NCBI GenBank assembly: GCA_038229415.1
Contig: JBBROM010000003.1
Location: forward strand, 310,001-374,000
DNA: 64,000 bases
Direction of reading: 5' to 3'
From: JANXUR01 sp038229415
GTDB taxonomy: Bacteria > Acidobacteriota > Terriglobia > Terriglobales > Acidobacteriaceae
This document shows, in pieces, positions 1 through 7,838 of the stretch. Position 1 is the stretch's first letter; each line of letters opens with the position of its first letter. The translations under genes were made by a program, and so were the position numbers. A model generated the notes under the pieces. The model had not been told where the DNA came from and made no database searches. It saw only the letters and a program-made list of their open reading frames with translations.

Positions 1-967
1 TGATGGCTTTAAACGCGTCATATTGCGCCATCGCGGACTTGTCGTCGCCAATCTGCAGGTACGCGTAGTTCAGGTAGTCCCGCGAGTGCATCTCATGGTG
101 CAGCACATGCAACTTCATCGCGGCCATCTGGTCTGCCACCTTCAGCGCCGCCTCGTTCGAGGTAATGGCGTCCTGCCACAGGCCTACGCGGGCAAAGATA
201 TGCGACGGCATGTGCACCGCGTGGGCCGAGGCCGGTGCAATCGCGGCGTACTCGCGCGCAGCGGGCAGCGCCATGGCAGCCATAGAAGGATGATCGCAAC
301 TGTGGATGATGAAGTGCGCGATGCCTGGATGGTCGGGATATTTGTCGAACAGTTTCAGCAAAATATTCGCCGCTTCATGCTGATTTTTAAGCTCGGGATC
401 ACGCGGCGGTGCAGCAGCAAGTAGCGAAAGCGCGTAGAACACCGAAGCTTCCGTGTCCTCGGGATAATTCGCCGCCAGTTTGCCCATGTCTCCGCTATAG
501 GCAGCTACGCGCTTGTCGTAAGTCTTTTCCCTATTGTCGTGGAAAAATTCCTGCGAGGCCGTGATGTAGTCCTTCTCACGCTGGGTGGCTGGCTTCAGCG
601 ACTTGGCATGCTTTAGCCAGTTGCGGCCCCGCTTCAGGTCGCCTGAGTTGGGCCGACCCCATAGTTGCTGATACAGACTCATCGCCTGTCCCCAGTAGCC
701 CATCGCGCACTTGGGTTCGCCTTCCACCACCTTGGCAAAGCCCAGCTTCGCGCTCTCATACTCAAACGAATGCAGCAGGGCAATACTGCTCTCGAACTGC
801 TGCTGCGACGCTGGCGAGCACGAAATCGGGAAGTGCACCGTGCCGAGTTTGGGTGCCGCCATCGGCATAGCCATCGAGCTATGATCTTGAGCCGTTGCGA
901 CCGACGAAAAAGCGGCAACACAGAGCAGTAGTAGGGTGGAAGTGCACACAAAATAGCTTGTCTTCAT
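1..967 (-). CDS. Secreted TPR-like protein, 3' part outside the window
   Basis: Reading leftwards from the ATG at 967-965, an open frame of about 322 codons runs off the start of the window. An SD-like GGAG lies about 10 bases upstream. The first 26 residues form a signal peptide (MKTSYF, then a hydrophobic run ending ATAQ-D). The mature part has a Met-rich start (HSSMAMPMAAP), then HFPISCSP and alanine-rich helical pairs with recurrent YAKLGF-like, GMAHFIIHS-like and HIFARVGLW motifs, as in a family of exported TPR proteins of acidobacteria and proteobacteria. TPR-like arrays bind partner proteins, but neither partner nor substrate can be read here. It appears to be monocistronic and divergent from rpoD. 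The missing C-terminus leaves the total length unknown. Confidence 0.8.
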   Translation of the reverse strand, partial: MKTSYFVCTSTLLLLCVAAFSSVATAQDHSSMAMPMAAPKLGTVHFPISCSPASQQQFESSIALLHSFEYESAKLGFAKVVEGEPKCAMGYWGQAMSLYQQLWGRPNSGDLKRGRNWLKHAKSLKPATQREKDYITASQEFFHDNREKTYDKRVAAYSGDMGKLAANYPEDTEASVFYALSLLAAAPPRDPELKNQHEAANILLKLFDKYPDHPGIAHFIIHSCDHPSMAAMALPAAREYAAIAPASAHAVHMPSHIFARVGLWQDAITSNEAALKVADQMAAMKLHVLHHEMHSRDYLNYAYLQIGDDKSAMAQYDAFKAI

Positions 968-1294
968 GTCAATTTCTCCAAAAATCATGAGCTGCTTGAG
1001 GCTAGTGTTGCAGCGCCGCGAAGTCAACTTGGGATTCTGCGTCTTTTTGTAATTTTCGTGCAACTTTTCGCGTTTTAAGGTAATCTAAAACTCTGTTGAC
1101 ACCCTTGTGGGAAAGGTGTGTCCGAATACGGCTCCAGCCAGGCGCTCCATCCGTACGCCCGACACTTTGAGAGTGTGCGCGTCAGACTCCGTGAGTTTCC
1201 GCCCGGCGGTCGCAAAATTCTGCCAACTCCCACCAATTTATTAGGCGTAGCTGCATCCCGCACAGCGGGATTGCGGCGGGAAAGGCTGCCTGTT

Positions 1295-2998
1295 TTGGCC
1301 CTAGACGAAGAAGTAGACGAAAAAGACATAAAATACGAAGACGATATCCAAAAGCTGATTGATGTCGGCAAAGAAAAGGGTTACCTCACCTACAGCGAGG
1401 TCAACGACCTGCTGCCGCACGACATTCAATCGCCCGACGACCTCGACGACCTGCTGGCTACCATTGGCACGCAGGGTATTGACGTACTCGAAAGCCCAAA
1501 GACCGACCGGCGCAGCGACGACTTTGAAGGCGGCGAGGACGTTGACCTCGACCTAAGCCCCGGCGCGCTGGAAAAGACCAACGACCCCGTTCGCATGTAC
1601 CTGCGCGAAATGGGCACAGTGCCACTGCTCACCCGCGAAGGCGAAGTCGAAATCGCCAAACGCATCGAGCGCGGACAGAACCGTGTGCTGCGCGCCCTGT
1701 CGCGTTCGCCCATCGTTATCCGCGAACTGATTGAGATGGGCGAGGATCTAAAGAAGGGCGTCCGCTCCATCAAGGAAGTGGTGACCTTCGATGAAGAAGA
1801 GATCACCGAAGAGATCGTCGAAAAGAGGCTGCGCGATTTTACGGCCAAGATTGACGACTTAGGCAAACTCTATAAGAAGGTCGGCGTCCAGCAGGAAAAA
1901 TTTGCTGGCGTCTCGCAGAAAAAGAAGCCCAAGGACTACCGCAAGTACCGCTTCCTGCTGGCGCGCGCTGTCATCAAGACGTCACAGTCTGTGCGCAAGC
2001 TCGGCTTCACTGCGAATGAGCGCAAGCACCTGATTGACAAGGTCACCAAGACCATCGAGGGCATGCGCGCGCTCGACCGGCAAGCGCAGAACTTGGAACG
2101 CAAGGCTGACGCGACTCGCAGCGACGAGCAGAAAAAGGAATACAAGAAGCAGTCGCGCCACGTCCGCAGCGAGCTGGAAAAGCACGAGCAGGAACACGGC
2201 GTCACCTTTCTGGAACTCAAGCGGACGCAGCGCGAAATCATCCAGGGAGACATGGATGCCGAGCAGGCGAAGCGCGAGCTGATTGAAGCCAACCTGCGCC
2301 TCGTAGTGTCAATTGCCAAGAAGTACACCAATCGCGGATTGCAATTCCTCGACTTGATTCAGGAAGGCAACATCGGCCTGATGAAGGCGGTGGACAAGTT
2401 TGAGTACCGCCGCGGCTACAAGTTCTCGACCTATGCCACGTGGTGGATCCGGCAGGCGATTACCCGCGCCATTGCTGACCAGGCCCGCACCATCCGCATT
2501 CCGGTGCACATGATCGAAACCATCAACAAGCTTATCCGCACCTCGCGGCAACTGGTGCAGGAGATGGGCCGCGAACCTTCGTCCGAAGAGATCGCCAAGC
2601 GCATGGATATTCCTGTAGCCAAGGTGCGCAAGGTGTTGAAGATTGCGCAGGAACCGATCTCCCTCGAAACGCCGATTGGCGAAGAGGAAGATTCGCATCT
2701 GGGCGACTTCATCGAAGACCGCACCATCGTGTCGCCGTCGGACGCGGTGCTTAACGTGAACCTGAAGGAGCTGACCGGCGAAGTGCTGCGCACGTTAACC
2801 GCCCGCGAAGAAAAGGTAATCAAGATGCGCTTCGGCCTCGAAGACGGCAGCGAGCATACTCTGGAAGAGGTCGGCCAAAGCTTCGCCGTAACCCGCGAAC
2901 GCATACGCCAGATCGAAGCCAAAGCCCTGCGGAAACTGCGTCACCCATCACGCTCGCGTAAGCTACGCGCGTTTATGGAAGGCACGCGGGAAGGGTAG
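1295..2998 (+). CDS. rpoD: RNA polymerase primary sigma factor (sigma-70)
   Basis: Housekeeping sigma factor that directs RNA polymerase to -10/-35 promoters. Region 1.1 (GYLTYSEVNDLLP) lies near the N-terminus. It is followed by region 1.2 (DPVRMYLREMGTV), a long charged helical non-conserved region, region 2 (ANLRLVVSIAKKY and KFSTYATWWIRQAI), region 3, and the region 4 helix-turn-helix (VTRERIRQIEAKALRKLRH) at the C-terminus. I chose the TTG at 1295. A GGGAAAGG ribosome site lies 9 bases before it, and the start then falls about 24 residues before the GYLTY motif, much as in E. coli RpoD. The frame stays open back to a GTG at 1118, which would add 59 residues, but the SD-like run there is too close to the start and the added sequence matches nothing in region 1.1. 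Confidence 0.95.
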   Translation: MALDEEVDEKDIKYEDDIQKLIDVGKEKGYLTYSEVNDLLPHDIQSPDDLDDLLATIGTQGIDVLESPKTDRRSDDFEGGEDVDLDLSPGALEKTNDPVRMYLREMGTVPLLTREGEVEIAKRIERGQNRVLRALSRSPIVIRELIEMGEDLKKGVRSIKEVVTFDEEEITEEIVEKRLRDFTAKIDDLGKLYKKVGVQQEKFAGVSQKKKPKDYRKYRFLLARAVIKTSQSVRKLGFTANERKHLIDKVTKTIEGMRALDRQAQNLERKADATRSDEQKKEYKKQSRHVRSELEKHEQEHGVTFLELKRTQREIIQGDMDAEQAKRELIEANLRLVVSIAKKYTNRGLQFLDLIQEGNIGLMKAVDKFEYRRGYKFSTYATWWIRQAITRAIADQARTIRIPVHMIETINKLIRTSRQLVQEMGREPSSEEIAKRMDIPVAKVRKVLKIAQEPISLETPIGEEEDSHLGDFIEDRTIVSPSDAVLNVNLKELTGEVLRTLTAREEKVIKMRFGLEDGSEHTLEEVGQSFAVTRERIRQIEAKALRKLRHPSRSRKLRAFMEGTREG

Positions 2999-3064
2999 TT
3001 CGTAGAGTTACAGGAAGACACAGAGGGGTCTAGACACGCCCCTCTTAACTTTCCAGCCGTTATC

Positions 3065-3125
3065 TTGTGTCCACGTTTTCCACACCCCATCACAAGTTGT
3101 TCGCAGTCTCCACAGTTTTCCCACA
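3065..3125. other. Cluster of DnaA-box-like CCACA words
   Basis: Within 61 bases there are TGTCCACG, TTTTCCACA (3076-3084), TCTCCACA (3107-3114) and TTTCCCACA (3117-3125), all in one orientation. TTTTCCACA differs from the DnaA box TTATCCACA at one position. The cluster lies in the gap after rpoD. Binding by DnaA is only a possibility, since no dnaA, dnaN or classic origin neighbour is in the window. Confidence 0.3.
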
Positions 3126-3679
3126 GCGCGGCCTCACATTCCCATTGCCCGGATTTTCCTGGCGATGCACTATTAATCCAACGCAAGCGTGAGACGTTCT
3201 TCACGGTTCGCGCGGCAGGCGGAATGGGGTCTGCGTGGTTCCGGTTCTCCTTGGGGAGGCTGCCGGTTTAGCGATGCGGCGCAGGTTTCACCGCTGTGCA
3301 GAGCAATAGTTTCAGCCGGTTCGCAATGCCGCAGGGCGAGGCGAAACGGGGCTGGCGGGCAGCTCGACAGCGTGGAGTCAGCCAAGTCATCAAGGCTGGC
3401 TCGGCTAACTTTAGGCAGAGGAAACTTTCGAGCACTCAGCAACTCTTCGAGTTTCGAGTCTCGCGAGTTCATCATCGGGTGCTGTTTACGGATTGCAACG
3501 TTGCTTTGAACTGCGGGAGTGCGGCTTCGGCTGAGTTCTCCAGAGAAGCACAGCATCCGACAGCAACTGGTACGGACACGCAGTAGCAATCGGCACATGC
3601 TTTGCATACTTTTCCAACGCGCTCCCATGGAGCCGAAAGAGAAGGTGCCCGCGAATTTGGGGAATGTCTATCGAGCGAG

Positions 3680-3708
3680 AGCGGTTGGGGTGGCTGGCCC
3701 CAACCGCT
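3680..3708. other. Strong hairpin, possibly a terminator relic
   Basis: Perfect inverted repeat: GCGGTTGGGG (3681-3690), a 7-base loop, CCCCAACCGC (3698-3707), extended by one A-T pair. The plus strand continues TTTCGTATTT, so it could end a transcript arriving from the left. No gene directly precedes it, and rpoD ends almost 700 bases upstream. Confidence 0.45.
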
Positions 3709-3851
3709 TTCGTATTTCTGGGCCACTTTTGTGGTCGCCGAGTCGGCTTGGCCTAGTTGCCTTAGCGTCGTTTGGAGTGACCGCGCGCAACTTATGGGCT
3801 ACACTAGGGTTTTTCTTGGCAGCCCCGCCCCGAGCGAAAGGATTTACCGAG

Positions 3852-4355
3852 ATGAAAATGAATCAGGCGTATTTTGCAGCATTATGTGCGGTTCTGCTCG
3901 CCGCCCCGTTGGCAGCACAAACAGGTTTCCCGAACCGGACATATCCCGCTGGACGCCAAGGTGCGGGCCGCAATCAGCAGGGGCAGCAATGCTTGCAGCA
4001 GGCGGGTGTTACGCGTAGCGCGATGCAGCAGGCGCGCTCCATTCGTGAGCGGGCCAAGGCGGAGATTGAAGCTCTTTGTGCCAACACCTCGCTGACCCGG
4101 CAGCAACGGCAGGAGCGCATCCGCCAGATTCACGAGCAAACCCAGCAGCAGATTCGCGGCATCATTAGCCAGGCGCAACAGGAGAGATTGCAGTCTTGCC
4201 AGCGTGGCGGACGAGGCGCAGGTTTCGGCGGCGGAAGCGTTGGTTTCGGCGGTGGACACGGTGGTGGCCAAAGTCCGTGCGGCAGCTTCCCCGGCGACCA
4301 TTTCGACAACGAAAATAACGAACAGGGCGAAAATCCAGCAGAGAAGGGCCGCTAG
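3852..4355 (+). CDS. Small secreted Gln/Gly-rich hypothetical protein
   Basis: A 167-residue protein whose start is fixed by the signal peptide MKMNQAYFAALCAVLLAAP, cleaved after AAQ; a GAAAGGA ribosome site lies about 9 bases before the ATG. The frame is open upstream to 3519, but that extension has no signal-peptide logic. The mature part has an Arg/Gln-rich helical stretch (roughly residues 50-115, with RQQRQERIRQIHEQ) and then a glycine-rich tail (FGGGSVGFGGGHGGG) ending in an acidic EN-rich segment. Three Cys occur in the mature helical part. I do not recognise a family. An extracytoplasmic structural or binding role is a guess. A clear terminator follows. Confidence 0.7.
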   Translation: MKMNQAYFAALCAVLLAAPLAAQTGFPNRTYPAGRQGAGRNQQGQQCLQQAGVTRSAMQQARSIRERAKAEIEALCANTSLTRQQRQERIRQIHEQTQQQIRGIISQAQQERLQSCQRGGRGAGFGGGSVGFGGGHGGGQSPCGSFPGDHFDNENNEQGENPAEKGR

Positions 4356-4419
4356 GTTCACTGTCGCCGCCGCATTCGAGAAATCGAGCGCGGGGGAGCT
4401 TGCTTGAGATGCGACTACC

Positions 4420-4447
4420 AAGGCCCACGCGCTCGCGTGGGCCTTTT
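4420..4447 (+). terminator. Rho-independent terminator
   Basis: AAGGCCCACGC (4420-4430), a GCTC loop and GCGTGGGCCTT (4435-4445), followed by TT. It ends the transcript of the small secreted protein at 3852-4355. Confidence 0.85.
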
Positions 4448-4534
4448 GCATCTGGCGGCCTTCGGTGCCTTCCTTTACAAGCGCGGCCCCGGCGTTCTAA
4501 CCTAAGAATCTAGGCTGTTCAGTACGAAGTCCAA

Positions 4535-4609
4535 GGCGCGGTACCCAAGTGGTAAGGGAGAGGTCTGCAAAACCTTTATGCGTCGGTTCGATCCCGACCC
4601 GCGCCTCCA
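4535..4609 (+). tRNA. tRNA-Cys, anticodon GCA
   Basis: A 75-base cloverleaf. The acceptor arm GGCGCGG pairs with CCGCGCC, the discriminator base is T (typical of tRNA-Cys) and the CCA end is encoded. The anticodon loop CTGCAAA carries GCA at 4567-4569 on a 5-bp stem, and the T arm contains GGTTCGATCC. The variable loop is short. Confidence 0.95.
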
Positions 4610-5105
4610 ATCCTTCCGGCAGTAGTTTTCTAAATAATCGCTCTCTCTTTAGTCTCGCTGCTGCTCGGCGGGGTACACATCCGCTCAAGTGCTTCCTCTG
4701 GACTTTGCTTCCAGCAAGCTCAGGGACTATGGTGCATCCCAAGTGCAAGCAGTCGCGCTGCCAAATATCTCGCGCCCAAGCTGGTGTGATGCCGTCTTGG
4801 AGTGCTGACCCTGAAGCTTAAGCGCATGATTGCTGTCCTATAGCTTAAGCAGCGTGAAGAGCAGTTTCTGACAAGAAGGTTTCGTAAGAGATGGGTTGTT
4901 TGGGTCCACAATTTACCTGCCGTTTTCTAGCTTTGCCTGCTACTTGCACGGTGACGCCGAGAGCAATGCCAACCCCGCAAAGTGCGTCCTGGATTGCCCC
5001 TACGACCTTTGGAGCCAGTTCGAGTTAGCCAGCGCTGGTAAAAAGTGCAATACTAATACCCAGATTCAGGAGAGATGTTCACCTCAGACCCTAGGGAGAA
5101 GTGAT
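4610..5105. other. Gap between tRNA-Cys and the repeat protein
   Basis: No gene is recognisable. Two copies of the 8-base palindrome GCTTAAGC occur at 4816-4823 and 4843-4850, 27 bases apart start to start, each within AGCTTAAGC. They could be paired operator half-sites or chance. The frame of the downstream protein is open through the right half of the gap but has no start with a ribosome site before 5106. Confidence 0.4.
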
Positions 5106-5624
5106 ATGTCAACATTGCACTCGGCACTAAATCAACTGCAACAAGAGCGCGATCAGGCGCAGAAGCAGTTGGATACTCTCAACTCGGCCATAGCAGTCCT
5201 TACTCGTGTAGCTGGCAGTGCTGCCAACACCCCGTCCGCAGCATCGTCCGCCCCCGCCAAGAAAGGCAAGTCCGGCAAGCGAACCATGTCCGCCTCCGCG
5301 CGCGCCAAGATCGCAGCTGCACAGCGTGCCCGTTGGGCGCGTAGCAAAGGCGACGCTCCGGCTGCCGCTCCGGCTGCCCCCGCTGCCGCTGCTCCTGCCA
5401 AGAAGTCCGGCAAGCGAACCCTATCCGCTGCGGCGCGTGCCAAGATCGCGGCTGCACAGCGTGCCCGTTGGGCGCGCAGCAAGGGTACCGCCGCTGTGGC
5501 TGCTCCTGCGGCGGTTGCTGCAGTTAAGTCCGCAGGCAAGCGCACTCTTTCCCCGGCCGCACGCCGCAAGATTGCAGCGGCGCAGAAGGCTCGCTGGGCG
5601 AAGTTCCGCGCCAGCAAGGGATAA
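5106..5624 (+). CDS. Basic three-repeat protein with coiled-coil N-terminus
   Basis: A 172-residue cytoplasmic protein that starts at an ATG preceded by GGGAGA. Residues 4-36 form a Gln/Glu-rich heptad-like helix (SALNQLQQERDQAQKQL). Three near-identical 26-residue units follow at about 57-82, 102-127 and 144-169. Each reads GKRT-(M/L)-S-x2-AR-x-KIAAAQ-(R/K)-ARWA and is separated from the next by Ala/Pro linkers. The Lys/Arg-rich units and Ala/Pro-Lys linkers recall histone-H1-like and nucleoid proteins, and the S-x-AR-x-KI core resembles NUMOD3-type DNA-binding motifs. Nucleic-acid binding is likely but inferred. It is monocistronic with its own terminator. Confidence 0.8.
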   Translation: MSTLHSALNQLQQERDQAQKQLDTLNSAIAVLTRVAGSAANTPSAASSAPAKKGKSGKRTMSASARAKIAAAQRARWARSKGDAPAAAPAAPAAAAPAKKSGKRTLSAAARAKIAAAQRARWARSKGTAAVAAPAAVAAVKSAGKRTLSPAARRKIAAAQKARWAKFRASKG

Positions 5625-5656
5625 GTTTGTTCCTGTGGTCGGTAAAGTCTTGTAGT

Positions 5657-5691
5657 GCAAAGAGCGGAGAATTCTCTCCGCTCTTTGCTTT
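5657..5691 (+). terminator. Rho-independent terminator
   Basis: Perfect 14-bp stem: GCAAAGAGCGGAGA (5657-5670), an ATTC loop, TCTCCGCTCTTTGC (5675-5688), then TTT. The T-run suits the plus-strand repeat protein. On the minus strand there is no T-run, so it probably does not end the pqq transcript. Confidence 0.85.
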
Positions 5692-5723
5692 ATCGAGTAT
5701 CGAACGGCATATAGGTCAAACGT

Positions 5724-6812
5724 TCAAATCGGATTCACGCGGTATGTCCAAAGCGGCGCAGGCTCTGGCGTATGGTCTTCGGTCTGCTTCAGCAATGCGT
5801 CCACTGTTACGCGCTGGGGCGAAAGCTGACATACCGGATCAGCGGCCCGTGCGTCTCCAGTCAGCATAAACGCCTGGCAGCGGCAGCCACCAAAGTCTAC
5901 GGTACGGCGTTCGCAACTGCGGCACGGCTCCTGCATCCAGTCCTCGCCGCGATACTTTTGAAACGCGGCTGATTGCTCCCATATCCAGGCCAGCGACCTT
6001 TCCCGGACATTCTCGAATACAAGGCCAGGCAGTATTGCGGCTGCATGGCAAGGCAAAGCTTTACCCTCTGGAGTTACCAGAATCATGCGATTGCCCCAGC
6101 CCCCCATGCAGGCTTTCGGATAACGGGCATAATAATCCGGCACCACATAGTCCACGCGAATGCGACCCTGCGTGCGCTGGGTAAAGCCAGCGATGGTAGC
6201 CTGGGCTGCCTCCAGCTGCACGCGCGTTGGCAACAGCGCGGCGCGGTTGACGAAAGCCCAGCCGTAATACTGCACGTGGGCTACTTCAATGCGCTGGGGA
6301 GCGAGTGACTCGGCAAACCGCAGCATAGCGTCAAGCCGGTCGAGATTTTTCCGGTGAACCACCAAGTTGGCGGTGAAGGCGACCTTGCTGCCGTGAATAT
6401 GCCGCACCAGTGCTAGCTTCGATTCCAGCGCATCGCGCCCGGCAATCTCAGCCGCAAGTCCCGGTTCATCGGACTGAAAGCTGAGTTGCAGATGATCGAG
6501 TCCCGCCTCTAGCAGTCCGTGGAAGCGTTCTTCGGAAAGTGGAATGCCAGAGGTAATCAGGTTGGTGTACAGTCCCGCCGCACGCGCGCCCCGAATCAGT
6601 AGTTCCAGGTCGGGGCGCACCAAGGGTTCGCCCCCGGTAAAGTGCGCATGCAAGGCACCCATTACGCCAGCCTCGCGGAAGACTCGTAGCCAGTCCTCGG
6701 TGAGCAGTTCAGTCGCACGATGGTCGAGTTCCACGGGGTTGGAGCAGTACACGCAGCGCAAAGGGCAGCGATGGGTCAGCTCGGCAATAATGGCTAGCAG
6801 GGGCGGGGCCAT
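5724..6812 (-). CDS. pqqE: PqqA peptide cyclase, radical SAM
   Basis: Radical SAM enzyme that joins the Glu and Tyr side chains of PqqA by a carbon-carbon bond, the first step of pyrroloquinoline quinone synthesis. C16, C20 and C23 (CPLRCVYC) would bind the SAM-cleaving Fe4S4 cluster. The C-terminal SPASM region keeps its cysteines (CMGGWGNR, LPCHAA, PCRSC, GGCRCQAF) for auxiliary clusters. At 362 residues the length is typical. The ATG directly abuts the pqqD stop codon, which suggests translational coupling; PqqD must present PqqA to this enzyme. It is the last gene of the operon and converges on the repeat protein. Confidence 0.95.
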   Translation of the reverse strand: MAPPLLAIIAELTHRCPLRCVYCSNPVELDHRATELLTEDWLRVFREAGVMGALHAHFTGGEPLVRPDLELLIRGARAAGLYTNLITSGIPLSEERFHGLLEAGLDHLQLSFQSDEPGLAAEIAGRDALESKLALVRHIHGSKVAFTANLVVHRKNLDRLDAMLRFAESLAPQRIEVAHVQYYGWAFVNRAALLPTRVQLEAAQATIAGFTQRTQGRIRVDYVVPDYYARYPKACMGGWGNRMILVTPEGKALPCHAAAILPGLVFENVRERSLAWIWEQSAAFQKYRGEDWMQEPCRSCERRTVDFGGCRCQAFMLTGDARAADPVCQLSPQRVTVDALLKQTEDHTPEPAPLWTYRVNPI

Positions 6813-7085
6813 TTAGTAGTCCACAATCCTTCTGGTGTGTAATCTCTCTAAAAATGTCACCGCATCCGCGCGGATGCGTTCCGCATCGGCAGAGTAGCCT
6901 TCGGCCAGCGCTGCCACCATCGCAGCGAGCGTGTGAGTGCCATCACACAATTGCACGATGCTGAGAGCTGTGCCCTGCAACTTAATCGCACCTTCGGGGA
7001 AGAGTAGCGTCGCAACACCGTCCCGCCCTTGTACGCGGCAGCCCGCTGACAAACTAGGCAGGCTGGTTTCGGTAAGCTGTGGCAT
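6813..7085 (-). CDS. pqqD: PQQ peptide chaperone PqqD
   Basis: A 90-residue winged-helix protein that binds the PqqA peptide and delivers it to PqqE. Recognisable parts are the strand GAIKLQGTALSIVQLCDG, the helix TLAAMVAALAEGY and the C-terminal helix AVTFLERLHTRRIVDY. The gene is placed without gaps between pqqC (TGA then ATG) and pqqE (TAA then ATG). It is separate, not fused to pqqC as in some methylotrophs. Confidence 0.92.
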   Translation of the reverse strand: MPQLTETSLPSLSAGCRVQGRDGVATLLFPEGAIKLQGTALSIVQLCDGTHTLAAMVAALAEGYSADAERIRADAVTFLERLHTRRIVDY

Positions 7086-7838
7086 TCACGGCTCCTCAAT
7101 ATGAGGAGGGATGCGAAAGGCGCCAGGAGCGGGCCATCCGGGTTCCACGTAGGCAAAGTACAAGGCATCTAGTTGCGCCCACAGGATGTCGCATTTTCGA
7201 CGTAGTGCATTGAGCGCGGCTTCCTGCTGTTCGCGGGTCTTAGCCGTGCCGTAGACCCAGTGGAAGGCGAACTCGATGTCCTCCGGAGCCTGCGTCAGGC
7301 GTGCCTGAAAGTAATCGAGCGCGCCCGCGATCCATGGATAATGCTCACTCAGCTTCTCCATGCGCAGCGAGATAAGCGTGGGAGAGAACAATTCTGTAAA
7401 TGACGACGCGACCGCTTCCAGAAACGTATAGTTGCGCACCAGATCGAGGTACGAATCCACGGCGTATCGCGTGCCCGGCAAAACACCTTCACACTTCATC
7501 ACACGCTCCGGACTAAGACCCGTGGCCTCGGCGAGTCTGAGCCACCGCGCGATGCCGCCATCGCCAGCCGCGCTGCCGTCGTGGTCCACAATTCGTTTGC
7601 GCCAACTCCGGCGGAACTCAGGATCTTCTGCGCGCGACAGGATGATTGCGTCCTTGATAGGAATGCGGCTCTGGTAGTAAAAGCGGTTCAGCGCCCACGC
7701 TTGCAACTGCCCACGAGTCAGCTTGCCCTCGTGCATCCGCAGATGAAAGGGATGTTTGTGGTGATAGCGCTCTTCGCCAATCTCTTGCAGCCGTGCGCGA
7801 AATTCTTCGGCGCTAAGCAAGGGGCCGTCGTGACTCAT
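7086..7838 (-). CDS. pqqC: Pyrroloquinoline-quinone synthase PqqC
   Basis: Cofactor-free oxidase of the last step, an eight-electron ring closure and oxidation that yields PQQ in the cytoplasm. The 250 residues contain the family hallmarks HHKHPFHLRMHEG near the N-terminus, NRFYYQSRIPIKDA, RIVDHDG and EFAFHWVYGTAKT-like sequence in the helical bundle, which carry the His/Tyr/Arg active-site residues. Its ATG overlaps the pqqB stop by four bases (ATGA), and its stop abuts the pqqD start. Confidence 0.95.
   Translation of the reverse strand: MSHDGPLLSAEEFRARLQEIGEERYHHKHPFHLRMHEGKLTRGQLQAWALNRFYYQSRIPIKDAIILSRAEDPEFRRSWRKRIVDHDGSAAGDGGIARWLRLAEATGLSPERVMKCEGVLPGTRYAVDSYLDLVRNYTFLEAVASSFTELFSPTLISLRMEKLSEHYPWIAGALDYFQARLTQAPEDIEFAFHWVYGTAKTREQQEAALNALRRKCDILWAQLDALYFAYVEPGWPAPGAFRIPPHIEEP

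Larger units (their letters stand above)
2999..3851. other. 850-base stretch without a recognisable gene
   Basis: Open frames on both strands overlap one another and show no coding pattern. The stretch holds a cluster of CCACA words at 3065-3125 and a strong hairpin at 3680-3708, listed separately. I looked for the conserved cores of RNase P RNA, tmRNA, SRP RNA and 6S RNA and did not find them. Confidence 0.6.

Noticed and set aside
1096..1101. TTGACA, a perfect -35 box before rpoD
   Set aside because: No acceptable -10 box lies 16-18 bases downstream (TGTCCG or GTGTCC), so I do not call a promoter.
3380..3480. GAGGAAACTTTCGAGC, reminiscent of the RNase P RNA core GAGGAAAGTCC
   Set aside because: The core is not matched and the other conserved RNase P elements (such as the ACAGAA end) are missing.
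3173..3628. 151-codon minus-strand frame in the gap after rpoD
   Set aside because: Overlaps several frames of similar length on both strands; no ribosome site, no recognisable motif, biased composition.
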